Shown: positions 1 to 10,400 of the stretch, one piece after another
Numbering within the stretch: the stretch's first letter is position 1
Layout: the number at the start of each line of letters is the position of its first letter
Origin: Pinus tabuliformis
Taxonomy: Eukaryota; Streptophyta; Pinopsida; Pinales; Pinaceae
Direction: 5' to 3'
Length of the DNA: 64,000 nucleotides
Assembly: GCA_031772625.1 (NCBI GenBank)
Contig: CM062816.1
Span: 1,673,857,078 to 1,673,921,077, forward strand
Notes under the pieces: generated by a model
Databases searched by the model: none
Told to the model about the DNA's origin: nothing
Seen by the model: only the letters and a program-made list of their open reading frames with translations
Translations under genes and position numbers: made by a program

Positions 1-82
1 TTTCGCAATTTTTACCAACGGCATCTTTCTCATTTTTGTGAACGCTGCATACTTGTGCAAACCTTCTGAATATTGTTCTTAG
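1..82 (+). pseudogene. 3' end of a U-box-like family copy, cut by window edge
   Basis: From base 2 one frame reads 26 codons to a TAG at 80-82. It ends in C-K-P-S-E-Y-C-S and contains the hydrophobic stretch IFLIFVNAAYLC. The copy at 39648-39728 has the same end (C-K-P-S-K-Y-C-S, stop at 39726-39728), which shows the frame. The rest of the gene lies left of the window. It is the last exon part of the family described at 33437 and 59706. The hydrophobic C-terminus could be a membrane segment, but that is a guess. I take it as part of a pseudogene because all fuller copies here are broken. Confidence 0.55.
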
Positions 83-272
83 ATGCCTCATATTGTGAAT
101 TTTAAGTCTTTGTTTTAGAACTGTTAATTGTTTTTTGTTGACATGGTTTTTGTCGCGGGATTTCCACCTATCGTATCCATTGATTTTCCATTAATTACTA
201 TTAGAACATATCAAAGTCTGTTAGCAGTTATATAGTATAAAAAAAGGGGCTTCAAGATAATATTTAAAATAA
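83..272. other. Spacer shared with 39729-39920
   Basis: Noncoding sequence just downstream of the U-box-like tail. It aligns nearly base for base with 39729-39920 (same order of words such as tttttgttga, gggatttc, tttccattaat). This shows that position 1 and position 39648 are equivalent points in two tandem units. Nothing else is seen in it. Confidence 0.6.
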
Positions 273-380
273 GATGAAAACGAATTTGATGAATTTCTTT
301 GTTCTAAATATGGAAACGGTTCCTCCATCCATGCGATGATTAGGATGAACCCAACCATCACCCATTTGAAAGCTCTCTAG
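273..380 (+). pseudogene. Fragment of small repeated reading frame (NEFDEFL)
   Basis: This frame reads D-E-N-E-F-D-E-F-L-C-S-K-Y-G-N-G-S-S-I-H and then a short tail ending at a stop near 380. It matches the end of the longer frame at 41629-42009 in unit B, where the same block is present twice in tandem. Here only one block remains and the upstream part is missing. I do not recognise the family. It may be a 3' remnant of a gene downstream of the U-box-like copy. Confidence 0.35.
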
Positions 381-1020
381 GAGATTGCATGCGGCCTCCT
401 TTGGCTTCTTGTTTTATTTTCTTTTGATAGTCAAATAGTTATGCTTTCTTTTCATCGACAACTCTATATAAAGTTGATTCTTTCCATGTACGCCTAGGAG
501 AAGAGAAGGAGAAGATGGTATTTCTGTAAGAAGTTTTACCTCAGACAGTCTTGGCGTATTTCATTGGCACTTATTTTTGAATCTTGATAGAAAACTTGAT
601 TCCACAATAATATATGTGAGTATTATGGTTCCATTCAGTTTTCAATGGAATTGAATTAACTTAAACTTTCTCCAGGAGTGGAAAGGGCCTACCACCACCT
701 AGAAACAAGTTCTATAACTTGTTTAAATCCTAAGATTTGTATGCAAAGTTTGAGTTTCATCGAATGAATTGTTGTGTGAAATCTAGAACCATTTATGTAC
801 TTAAAACTCTATTTTTACATCTGAGTAAGAGCTATATTAGATCGTGATGCTTGAAATATAAAGGTTTTATTTCGGGAATGCACACGGTGGAAAATAATTT
901 CTATCTAGAGGTGACTTAAGAATTGATTGCCACAAGCCGAGAATTAAATAGATTTATGCTCTGTTTGTCTTTCGAAATTTCCAATGCTATGTTGATATGA
1001 GGAACATTTAAAATACAAAA
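381..1020. other. Unassigned spacer, no gene seen
   Basis: AT-rich sequence with no counterpart in unit B. A TATATAAAG word lies at 465-473, followed by a purine-rich stretch, but no reading frame of useful length follows. I see no terminal repeats. It ends at the target site of the Copia element that starts at 1026. Confidence 0.3.
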
Positions 1021-1025
1021 CTAAA
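1021..1025. repeat. Target site duplication CTAAA (left)
   Basis: CTAAA at 1021-1025 is repeated exactly at 9137-9141, on the two sides of the Copia element. Five bases is the size expected for an LTR-element integrase. Confidence 0.9.
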
Positions 1026-1343
1026 TGATGGATTTACGTTATAGGTTTTCCTAATTACTTTAAACCCCTTAACCAAGATCTACTCCTTTGTAAGAAATCA
1101 AAATCAATGCACAGCGGAACTTACTTTCCATCTTCAAAGGGCTCCTGGGCTTTACTTGAGTTGTTGGCTCTTGAATCCTTCCAAGAGCTTGCAATCCTTC
1201 CAGTCTTCAATGGAGCAGACAATCTTTATGAGTTGATTGCAAGCCTTGGAGACTCAACCCTTTTATAGCACTGCAAAACCCCAATCCTAGGGCAGCCTAA
1301 AATTTAGTTGAAACAAGTCTGTCTGAAATTTCAGATTGATTGA

Positions 1344-1376
<33 letters not shown>

Positions 1377-1643
1377 GATTTTGATTTCCTTATTCAGCTC
1401 AAATTTAATATTGCTATTTATTTTAATCAACTATAATCGGTCCATTAACAATTATAATTGATTAACATTAATCTACATGTATTTGTATCCAAATCCTTAT
1501 TTTTAAATACGTTTAATGCCATGACTTAATTAATCACATTATTTGGCATATGAATGTAATCTTGCTGACAGTAATTGACATCATAATCATGATGCACGTA
1601 TGTCCAACTTAATTATTGCAATTAGACGTCTCTAAATCCAACA
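1026..1643 (-). repeat. Copia LTR (3' LTR of minus-strand element)
   Basis: 618 bp, the same as 8519-9136 except for two substitutions near 1255 and 1304. It contains the (AATC)8 microsatellite at about 1344-1375 and, on the minus strand, a TATAAAAGGG box at 1258-1267. A short purine-rich tract on the minus strand (1644-1653, tgtgggagat) adjoins it and fits a polypurine tract. Confidence 0.95.
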
Positions 1644-2086
1644 ATCTCCCACATGGACAAGTGCAACCTTTTGATTATATGTCCTTAACTTTATTGCATG
1701 CAACTTTTCTGTCTTTACTTATCGTATTTCTTAAACAATTCCGTCCATCAATTATGCTAACAAAGGACTTAAGCGGCATTTGTCACATTTATTCGCAACT
1801 AAACTGACATAAATCACGCTGCCAACATAACTGAATGACATGAATCTGATTTGGACATATAGTTTAGAAATTACACGCAAGTGTGATTAGACGTGCCTAT
1901 TTCTAATTGAGTCACCTTTACTTTACTGTATGAGGCCAAAAACTTAAACTTTAAAGAAAGAAATAATGAAACTGAAACTGAATGCAACTTGTATATATCG
2001 TCAAAATTGTTTACAATTGCATTACATAGAACATCAAAAAAACAGAACTTAAAACATATTCAGACTCCCACATTTTTCTAATTATC

Positions 2087-5000
2087 CTAAACCGATATTA
2101 CACCCATACAAGCAACATGTTGGTGAAACTTCTTGGGTGGTAATCCTTTAGTAAGAGGATCCGCAATCATGGAGTCTGTACCTATGTGTTTTATACATAA
2201 TTCATTATTCTGCACTCTCTCTTTTACAACCAAAAACTTAATGTCAATGTACTTCGACTTTGACGAACTTCGGTTGTTGGATGCGTATAACACTGCTGAA
2301 TTGTTGTCACATAATAATTTGAGTGGTTTCTGAATAGAATCCACAATTTTCAGACTTGTGACGAAGTTCTTCAGCCATACGCCATGATTAGATGCTTCAA
2401 AACATGCAACAAATTCAGCTGCCATAGTGGAGGAGGCTACCAATGACTGTTTAGCGCTCTTCCATGACACAGCACCACCTGCCATCATGAAGATGTATCC
2501 TGATGTTGATTTCATGCTGTCGACACATCCTCCAAAATCAGAATCGATGTATCCAATGACCTCGAGCTGTTCCGATCTCCGATACGTGAGCATATAGTCC
2601 CTTGTTCTCTTTAGGTATCTCAACACTCGCTTGGCTGCCTTCCAGTGTTCCATACCTGGGTTACTCAAATATCTCCCTAGCATTCCGGTAATGAACGCAA
2701 TATCCGGACGCGTGCATACTTGTGCATACATGATGCTACCCACGGCTGAGGCATAGGGAATATCTTTCATGAGGTTTTTATCTAAGTCAGTTTGGGGACA
2801 TTGTTTCAGACTAAACTTATCTCCTTTTGATATAGGGGTATCTCCTGGTTTGCTATTTTGCATGCCAAATCTTGTTAGAATCTTATCGATATAGTTCCTC
2901 TGGGATAACCTCAGAATACCTTGAGATCTATCTCTAAGTATTTCAATCCCTAGAACAAATGATGCATCACCAAGATCTTTCATTTCAAAGTTCTTAAATA
3001 AAAAATTCTTAGTTTGATGCAACATGTTCTTATCGTTACTGGCAAGCAATATGTCATCTACATATAAAACCAAGAAAATAAATTTACTCCCACAGAACTT
3101 AAGGTATATACATTCATCTACTATGTTAGACTCAAAACCAAATGAGCTAATAACTTGGTGAAACTTATAATACCATTGCCGAGATGCTTGTTTTAGCCCA
3201 TAGATAGATTTCTTAAGTCTGCAAACCATAGACCCTGCATCACCTGATACAAAGTTTTCTGGCTGCTTCATATAGATCGTTTCATCAATGTCACCATTGA
3301 GAAACGCCGTCTTTACATCCATCTGATGAAGTTCTAAATCATAATGTGCTACAAGCGCCAATATAATCCTTGAAGAGTCTTTCGATGAAACTGGAGAGAA
3401 AGTCTCTTTATAATCAATGCCTTCTTTCTGTGTGAAACCTTTCGCAACAAGACGTGCCTTGTATTTTTCAACATTGCCTTTAGAATCCCGCTTAGTCTTA
3501 AATATCCATTTGCAACCAACGGGTTTCTTGTCTTTAGGCAATGGAACGATATCCCAAATGTCATTGTCATACATAGATTTCATCTCTTCATTCATGGCAT
3601 TAATCCACATTTGAGAGTTAGAGCTTTCCACAACTTGTTTGATATTAACAGGATCATTTTCAAACATGCCAATGTCAAACTCATGTTCTTGAAGATATGC
3701 ATAATCCTTTGATTGTGTAGATCTTTTCTCTCTAGTAGATCTCCTAATTGGCACAGGCTCTAGATTTTCTTGAGGTTCATTTACAACTTGATCTTCAACA
3801 GGAGGAAGAACATCATTACCAACTTCTGACTCTCCCACAGGCCCTAGGCCATCAACATTTGTCATGTCAATGTGAGGGTTTGGGTTGGGTTCAGGTCCAT
3901 TTGTGTTCTCTATTCCATGTTGAGTTTCTAACTGAGTTGTTTTGGATGATGAAGTTTGCACATTGTCAAAAGATGTATTTCTAAACGCAATCTGAATTTG
4001 AACAAAACTAGGACTTTGGTCCATAGTCTCATTCGCATTCGTCTCTTCTTCTTCAAAAATACTATCTTTTGTCATATCTCCCCCCACTAACTCATTATCC
4101 TCAAAAAATTTTGCACTTCCTGACTCGAAAACTGTATGTTCTGTTGGATTATAGAATTTGAACCCCCTAGATCGTTCAGAATAGCCTATAAAGTAACAAC
4201 TAACGGTTCTTTCGTCCAGTTTCTTTTTGCTTGGCTTATAAGGCCTAGCTTCACATGGACATCCCCAAACTCTCAAATGATTCAAGCTAGGCTTGCGCCC
4301 AACCCATAACTCGTAAGGGGTCTTGTTAGCTGCTTTAGTAGGCACTCTATTAAGTATGTATGCTGCAGTCTTTAAGGCTTCTCCCCACAAATTCTCAGGT
4401 AGAGTTGTACGAGCAATCATACTTCTCACCATGTCTTTAAGGGTGCGATTTCGTCGCTCAGCAACACCATTCATTGCAGGCAAACCTGGCAACGTATACT
4501 GAGGCACAATTCCGCATTCCTCTAAGTATTTTGCAAAGGGACCTTGACGTTGTTCTCCTGATCCATCATAACGACCGTAGTATTCACCACCACGATCAGA
4601 ACGAATGGACTTTATACGTTTGTTAAGTTGTAACTCAACTTCAGTTTTGAACTTTATGAACACGTCTAATGCTTCCGCCTTTTCTTTTATTAAGTAAATA
4701 TGACCATATCTTGAATAATCATCTATGAATGTGATAAAGTAACGGTCACCATTTCTTGTAGCCTTTGGAAAAGGACCACATATATCCGTATGAATCAATT
4801 CTAAGACATCATTACACCTTTTTGCATCATACTTACGTTTATTAGTTTGTTTTCCCTTTATACAATTTACACAATCACTTAAGTTTGTAAAATCTAAAGG
4901 TTGGAGAATTTCATTAGACACAAGACGTTCTATCCTTTTCATAGAGATATGTCCTAATCGCTTGTGCCATAATGTTGCAGATTTCTCGCAAGTTAATTTA

Positions 5001-5689
5001 CGTTTTCTATTATCTATATGCAGTGCCTCTGAATGTGAAGTGTCTATATCTAGAAAATAAAGATTATCATAAGAAGACAGGATACCAGAAGCAAGAAGCT
5101 TAGAATCTTGACACAAACTGAAATTTCCATTACCAAATGAACATACATAACCATTTTTGTCCAAATAAGATATAGAAATTAGGTTCCTTCTGAAAGATGG
5201 AACCACTAAAGCATCAAAACTTAAATAAAATCCTGTCTTACATAATAATCTAAATTTTCCTATGCTTTCCACTTCTACTTTATTTCCATTTCCTACGTAA
5301 ACGTAGCGCTCTGCCTCACTTGGCTTGCGATGGCTTAGGCAACCCTGCATCGACATACTGATGTTAGTCGTTGCACCTGAATCTATCCACCAAGTATATC
5401 TAGATACAGAACTTAAATTAACTTCAGAACAAACCAAAGCAAGAGACATACCTTTCTTTGCCAACCATGCATGATAGTTGGTGCAGAATTTCTTTGTATG
5501 TCCTGGCGCTTTGCAGAAAAAACAGTTCCTTTCTCCTGCTTTCACAGAAGTATCTTCCTTCTTGCTTTTCTGCGCGGCATTGTTTGCAGCTACCTTGGTA
5601 GGTCCCTTTTCCTTGGCAGTAAACTTGCGCTTCTTGCCTTTACCCTTAGGATTAGATGTTACTACATGAGCACTTTCTCCCTTAGTCAT
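2087..5689 (-). CDS. Copia pol polyprotein (protease, integrase, RT, RNase H)
   Basis: A single 1200-codon frame. In order it shows: a CCHC zinc knuckle (C-F-F-C-x4-H-x4-C) near residue 55-70; the aspartic protease site W-I-D-S-G-A near 100; the pre-integrase motif L-W-H-K-R-L-G-H near 240; an integrase core with D-I-C-G-P-F and, later, G-V-A-E-R-R-N-R-T; reverse transcriptase with [10 protein letters not shown] and the catalytic Y-V-D-D near 875; and RNase H starting near 1060 (Y-I-D-S-D-F) with a C-terminal A-D-P-L-T-K-G. This integrase-before-RT order defines Copia. The product would act in cytoplasmic virus-like particles and in nuclear integration. Length and motifs are those of a complete family member. 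Confidence 0.92.
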   Translation of the reverse strand: MTKGESAHVVTSNPKGKGKKRKFTAKEKGPTKVAANNAAQKSKKEDTSVKAGERNCFFCKAPGHTKKFCTNYHAWLAKKGMSLALVCSEVNLSSVSRYTWWIDSGATTNISMSMQGCLSHRKPSEAERYVYVGNGNKVEVESIGKFRLLCKTGFYLSFDALVVPSFRRNLISISYLDKNGYVCSFGNGNFSLCQDSKLLASGILSSYDNLYFLDIDTSHSEALHIDNRKRKLTCEKSATLWHKRLGHISMKRIERLVSNEILQPLDFTNLSDCVNCIKGKQTNKRKYDAKRCNDVLELIHTDICGPFPKATRNGDRYFITFIDDYSRYGHIYLIKEKAEALDVFIKFKTEVELQLNKRIKSIRSDRGGEYYGRYDGSGEQRQGPFAKYLEECGIVPQYTLPGLPAMNGVAERRNRTLKDMVRSMIARTTLPENLWGEALKTAAYILNRVPTKAANKTPYELWVGRKPSLNHLRVWGCPCEARPYKPSKKKLDERTVSCYFIGYSERSRGFKFYNPTEHTVFESGSAKFFEDNELVGGDMTKDSIFEEEETNANETMDQSPSFVQIQIAFRNTSFDNVQTSSSKTTQLETQHGIENTNGPEPNPNPHIDMTNVDGLGPVGESEVGNDVLPPVEDQVVNEPQENLEPVPIRRSTREKRSTQSKDYAYLQEHEFDIGMFENDPVNIKQVVESSNSQMWINAMNEEMKSMYDNDIWDIVPLPKDKKPVGCKWIFKTKRDSKGNVEKYKARLVAKGFTQKEGIDYKETFSPVSSKDSSRIILALVAHYDLELHQMDVKTAFLNGDIDETIYMKQPENFVSGDAGSMVCRLKKSIYGLKQASRQWYYKFHQVISSFGFESNIVDECIYLKFCGSKFIFLVLYVDDILLASNDKNMLHQTKNFLFKNFEMKDLGDASFVLGIEILRDRSQGILRLSQRNYIDKILTRFGMQNSKPGDTPISKGDKFSLKQCPQTDLDKNLMKDIPYASAVGSIMYAQVCTRPDIAFITGMLGRYLSNPGMEHWKAAKRVLRYLKRTRDYMLTYRRSEQLEVIGYIDSDFGGCVDSMKSTSGYIFMMAGGAVSWKSAKQSLVASSTMAAEFVACFEASNHGVWLKNFVTSLKIVDSIQKPLKLLCDNNSAVLYASNNRSSSKSKYIDIKFLVVKERVQNNELCIKHIGTDSMIADPLTKGLPPKKFHQHVACMGVISV

Positions 5690-5692
5690 TTT

Positions 5693-6304
5693 CTATCTCT
5701 CTTCCTCCTGCACCAACCGAGCCTCAAACTCAGGTAATGTCCACGTCTCTTTTTGACAATTATAAGTCATCTTGAATTGACTAAAGTTAGACGGGAGAGA
5801 CAGAAAAATGAACTCAATGAGAACCTCATCAGAGATGTCATAATTATGCCCTTTCAAGGCACGTTGAAGTCTTGTCATCTCAATAACATGCTCTCTAACC
5901 CCTTCTTTTCCCTTGTATTTTATTGTTGCCAACTTCACAAAGAGTGTACTCACATCAGTCTTTTTACTCTTTGTGAATTTTTCTTCAAGGGCCTTAAGGT
6001 ATTCAATAGCGCCTGTCTCTGTATCAGGTATGATGCCTCGAAAAGTCTCAAGGATCGTTTGCTTCATCACCATTATGCACATGCGATCTGAATGCTCCCA
6101 TCTAGCAATATCAGCCTTCTCTTGAGGAGTTACCTCACTCTCTTTATTAGGCTTGGGGCGATCAAATCTCAGTGCTATGTCCAATTGCATGATCCCTAAG
6201 ACTAATTTCAGCTTTTCCTCCCACTGTTTGAAATTGTTCCCCATGAGGGGCTTAATCTGACTTAGACTTAACATTATGTTTGGATCTGAAAAATTCAAGA
6301 ACAA
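5693..6304 (-). CDS. Copia gag
   Basis: 203 codons immediately upstream of pol on the same strand. The N-terminal part (L-x-G-N-N-F-x-x-W-E-E-K-L) and the helical body are typical of the plant Copia gag domain (UBN2 type), which builds the virus-like particle. The zinc knuckle that normally closes gag sits at the start of the downstream frame. Plant Copia elements usually make gag and pol as one polyprotein. The start chosen is the first ATG of the frame; a slightly later methionine (M-L-S-L-S-Q) is also possible. Confidence 0.85.
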   Translation of the reverse strand: MFLNFSDPNIMLSLSQIKPLMGNNFKQWEEKLKLVLGIMQLDIALRFDRPKPNKESEVTPQEKADIARWEHSDRMCIMVMKQTILETFRGIIPDTETGAIEYLKALEEKFTKSKKTDVSTLFVKLATIKYKGKEGVREHVIEMTRLQRALKGHNYDISDEVLIEFIFLSLPSNFSQFKMTYNCQKETWTLPEFEARLVQEEER

Positions 6305-8504
6305 GGAAATAATTTAGATACGATGTGTCACGATTTAATCATAATTCTAAAATCTATCTAAAGGCATGTGTAAAACTATTTGCTCAATTAAAACTTTAGC
6401 CAAAACACCATTCAGTAATGAAACACCTTTGGGTGCAATCATTACATTCAGGCAACCCTTATGCACCAAACAACTTAGCAGGCACCAACCCTCCTTTGGG
6501 AAAGCTAACACCCACGTCCATTGCCAGCACGTTACTTCAACTTGTCATGAGTCATCCTTGCAATCGTCTTACAGAGAGCGGTTCGTTTGCGAACATCAAT
6601 GCTTGACTCATGCGAAAACAACACATGTATACCAAACACCGTCTTTAGTTAGATTCCAAAATTATGTCTAAAACCTAATCTAGGACGTACCTATAGAATC
6701 CACTCGTCCTATATAGAATACAGTATCTCATAACTCTTTTAAATTTAATATGTCAACTATATTCATCAAAATAATTATTAGGTTTTAGTAAAACTTTCGC
6801 AGTTTCTACAATGATTACCTTTTAGAAATGCTTCAATAATTTATTTAGAGAATATTAAATAATTTATGGTTGCCATGATTAGCATCATTGTGATCAAATC
6901 CAAATTTAGTATTATAACAATAATTAACGTTAATACAAATTTTTATGCCATAATTAGCATTATTGTGATAAAATCCGAATTTGGTATTATATCAGTAATT
7001 AACGTTAATACAAATTTTTATGCCATAACTTTGAAGATCAAGGTTAACTCCATATACATAGCAGACCAAAACTAAGAACCAAAAGTTAACCCATTATCCA
7101 GGTTAACCAAAAGTTTCGTTAAGTTAACATTGAATCGTTAAGTGAAAAAATTAACCCGTTATTAAGTGAAAAAGGAGATTAATCCTATAAAGAAAAAAAA
7201 CTTCAAAAAAGATTTGTAAATGAAAACCTCTTTTTTTTTTTTTTTTTTTTACTTAACGAAATTGACACATTAACATGGTTAACCTCACGTCCATGAGAGA
7301 TGAGAGATCGAATCCCTTAAAGTAAACATCTTTAAAAAGATTTGAACTGAAAACCCTTTTTCTTTTTACACGGTTAAAATTTACTATTCTAAAGATTTGA
7401 TTTTGATTACATTGCTTGATAAATCAACGCCACAATGCTCTGGCCATTACAATCATTAATTCACTTATATAGATCCCTTTTTCAATTCATGCCTGGTAAA
7501 TTTTTTTTTTTATATGTCATTCTGATAAATCGTATATACAATTTATACATACAGGATTCTTTAATTCTTATTCAGAATTCTTTAATTCTTATTTAATTTA
7601 TACAAGAAACAAACAGAATAAATCGTATAACTTATTCAGAATTCTTACAAGAAGAGAACTAAGAAACCATTGATAAGTCGTATAATCTAAAAATTAATGG
7701 CTGCAAAATAAACTTTGAAATCCTTACTAATATCGATTTGTATTTATGATTTTCAGAAGTTTGCCTTCCTCTCATAAGGGGGTTATTTCAGGCTGTTGTC
7801 TAAGATTTTCGGCCCTGTCAATGTTTCTGGGCATCGGGCCATTTGATTGGGTCTGTTTCCATATGCTTTCTGGACCTTTAATTATCTGCATATCCATATA
7901 ACCGATAATAGGTTAACGGGAGCTCTTTGCAAATAACCGACAAAGCATTTTTATCTGTTGCATTTTTGGCCCACGTGTATTTTGATTAATAGTTAAGGCT
8001 TCCATGAAGACTGACAGTGGTTAATAAACCCCAAGGCTCACAGGTTCCTCCCAGAAGGTAGCATGTATGCAAGAAACTTTGACGACTGAGGAAGACAAAA
8101 AAGACAGCCACCACACGAGCATAGAAATCCTTCCCAAAACAGTGAAAATCAAAAGAAAGACACAAAACACTAAAACCCATAGATTTCCAATATATGCAGG
8201 AATCATAAACCACCAAAAAAATCTTCAAATGCAGAGAATAAAGAAAATTCATAAACACTACTGTTGAAAAAACCATTATATTCACTCATTATTACAACTC
8301 CAGACAACTTTATCCAATACACTCAGAAAGGTCAATGTATTCCCAACAATACGAGAAATGGGATAATTTATTCTAGGGTTCGATCCACTGTTTCGTTCCA
8401 ACGAACAAGTTCAAGACCAGATGAATAAAAAAGAGACTGTTATTCCATACGAAACAAAAAACAGTTAATCTCCAAAAATCAAGCACGGATTCTTACAGAA
8501 GGGG
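6305..8504 (-). other. Long noncoding leader of the young Copia element
   Basis: About 2.2 kb between the primer site and gag, unusually long for Copia. It contains two 75-bp tandem copies at 6871-7020, a run of about 20 T at 7231-7250, and a 99-codon frame on the element's sense strand (7986-8285). That frame is hydrophobic, matches no family I know, and is probably chance. No env-like or other domain was recognised. Confidence 0.6.
6871..7020. repeat. 75-bp tandem repeat, two copies
   Basis: Copies at 6871-6945 and 6946-7020 both begin tgccat, contain ttaacgttaatac, and end caaattttta. They differ at about ten positions. They lie in the leader of the young Copia element. Their function is unknown. 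Confidence 0.85.
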
Positions 8505-8516
8505 GCTCTGATACCA
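8505..8516 (-). promoter_or_regulatory. Primer binding site, initiator tRNA-Met
   Basis: The minus strand reads TGGTATCAGAGC, the complement of the 3' end of plant initiator tRNA-Met. It lies two bases inside the 5' LTR (8519-9136), the normal position for priming minus-strand DNA synthesis. Confidence 0.93.
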
Positions 8517-8518
8517 AT

Positions 8519-8836
8519 TGATGGATTTACGTTATAGGTTTTCCTAATTACTTTAAACCCCTTAACCAAGATCTACTCCTTTGTAAGAAATCAAAATCAA
8601 TGCACAGCGGAACTTACTTTCCATCTTCAAAGGGCTCCTGGGCTTTACTTGAGTTGTTGGCTCTTGAATCCTTCCAAGAGCTTGCAATCCTTCCAGTCTT
8701 CAATGGAGCAGACAATCTTTATGAGTTGATTGCAAGCCTTGGAGACTCAGCCCTTTTATAGCACTGCAAAACCCCAATCCTAGGGCAGCCTAAAATTTAG
8801 CTGAAACAAGTCTGTCTGAAATTTCAGATTGATTGA

Positions 8837-8869
<33 letters not shown>

Positions 8870-9136
8870 GATTTTGATTTCCTTATTCAGCTCAAATTTA
8901 ATATTGCTATTTATTTTAATCAACTATAATCGGTCCATTAACAATTATAATTGATTAACATTAATCTACATGTATTTGTATCCAAATCCTTATTTTTAAA
9001 TACGTTTAATGCCATGACTTAATTAATCACATTATTTGGCATATGAATGTAATCTTGCTGACAGTAATTGACATCATAATCATGATGCACGTATGTCCAA
9101 CTTAATTATTGCAATTAGACGTCTCTAAATCCAACA
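8519..9136 (-). repeat. Copia LTR (5' LTR, promoter-bearing)
   Basis: 618 bp, starting (minus strand) TGTTGGATTTAGAG and ending ..CCATCA. On the minus strand a TATAAAAGGG box sits at 8751-8760 and is the likely core promoter of the element. It is followed by the target duplication CTAAA at 9137-9141. Confidence 0.95.
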
Positions 9137-9141
9137 CTAAA

Positions 9142-10132
9142 TACTTGATTGATTCTGGAGTTAGTTTATTTAAGAGCGCGGCTGAATCGAATTGAATATT
9201 TATTGAAATATTGGTTATTGTAGTTATGACTCAGAAACGGATTTGGTTTTGAACTCAACATGTTGATAGTGTGAGCGTGGAAAATTGAAAGAGAGCTGTG
9301 TGCTTAAATCTTTTAAGAACGCTTGAAATGTAGATTGTTTATTGATTCACTTCATATGACCTGGGATCTAGACGTAGGGATTCTATTTTGGAAGAATTTG
9401 TTTATTAGACCTCATAATTCTGATTTTGTATTCAAGATTGTAATTTGATTTTAAATAAATACAACATCTTCAACTCGTTGCAAACTAACAAATTGTCTTA
9501 ATCAGTGGTTGTGTTGTATAAATAATGTCTTTGTTATAAGTTTACGACTAGAATACTCAAAGTTGTTTGTTAATTGGATAAACAAGAGATCGATAGCTCT
9601 ATTTCTTTTAGATATGAATTGAAACTGATTATGTATAGCACTGTTTCACTATCATTACTTGTAACATTTGGTTTTTGAAATCAAGAATTTGGAAGCAATG
9701 TTTACTTAGTTTTACTTGAAGCAATTGCAGAGTGATGATAGAGGTTAGTTTGAATGCTTATTTGATTTGTTTTATGCATCTCATGAATTAGATTAGATGA
9801 AGTCTTGTTTGTCCATTGCCTTAGTTTAAGACCCTTTGAACCAGAGTGAATTTTATTGGAATTAAGATTTAACATAAGTTTGGTATCATTTCAAATTAAT
9901 CTTAATTGATTTAAGATTTTTGTACTTGGATTAAATAGATATTATTATTTTGAATCAGATTTCCATTTATATTAAAATCATTTGAATAGTAATTTGTATT
10001 ACTTGATCTATGATTACTTAGAGTTAATTTCACTTGAACACTCATTGGTATTGGTTGAGCATGTTTTTATCAATGGATTAGTTTTAAATTAGGAATATGA
10101 ATTATGTACTTAAATAGTAAATTCATTTTTTA
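9142..10132. other. Unit spacer, partly shared with unit B
   Basis: Bases 9142-9545 have no clear partner in the window. Bases 9550-9830 align with 42060-42345 (both contain agatatgaattgaaactgat and ggaagcaatgtttacttag). Bases 9830-10132 are again unmatched. The sequence is AT-rich with no supported gene. Confidence 0.5.
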
Positions 10133-10400
10133 TGTTATGTAACTAGGTCACAAGGTAGAAGAAAATATAGATTAACAATTAGTCTCTTTGAGGCGGAAAC
10201 CACCTTTACATTACACAAATGAACTATTCTTGGATGATACAAATAAAAAAACCTCTTTTCTATATATAAGAGTCTAAGGGGTCACAACATAATCGAAGCC
10301 AACATAAAAATAATAATATAAGGGCATAACAATAACAAATAGTGGACTTCTATGAGGCACAATAATAACAATATGGAGACAATATGGACACAAAAATAAC
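10133..10400 (-). mobile_element. Solo LTR fragment, same family as 56492-59392
   Basis: The reverse complement of this stretch follows the LTR at 56492-56823: the words for tcatttgtgtaatgtaaagg, cttagactc, tatatatagaaa and the ttatgtcggct-like block come in the same order and spacing. The end near 10133 (TGTTATG on the plus strand) matches the LTR 3' terminus. The other terminus is not clear. No internal region adjoins it, so it is a solo or truncated LTR. Strongly diverged, so old. Confidence 0.75.

Larger units (their letters stand above)
1026..9136 (-). mobile_element. Young, nearly whole Ty1/Copia retrotransposon
   Basis: An 8.1-kb element on the minus strand. Its ends are 618-bp LTRs (1026-1643 and 8519-9136) with TG..CA termini, and it is bounded by the 5-bp duplication CTAAA. 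A primer site for initiator tRNA-Met lies at 8505-8516. Gag (5693-6304) and a 1200-residue pol (2087-5689) are in Copia order: protease, integrase, reverse transcriptase, RNase H. The LTRs differ at 2 positions, and both carry eight copies of an AATC microsatellite. Insertion is therefore recent, likely under about one million years at usual plant rates. The element looks close to whole, with at most one or two breaks. Lineage within Copia was not resolved. Confidence 0.95.

Noticed and set aside
465-473. TATATAAAG as a promoter
   Set aside because: No reading frame or conserved partner follows; such words are common in AT-rich DNA.
1616-1807. Frame crossing the Copia LTR boundary
   Set aside because: It spans the junction of LTR and element interior on the strand opposite to pol and has no domain.
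7986-8285. 99-codon hydrophobic frame in the young Copia leader
   Set aside because: No recognisable domain, and no second copy in the window to test conservation; kept only as a note in the leader entry.
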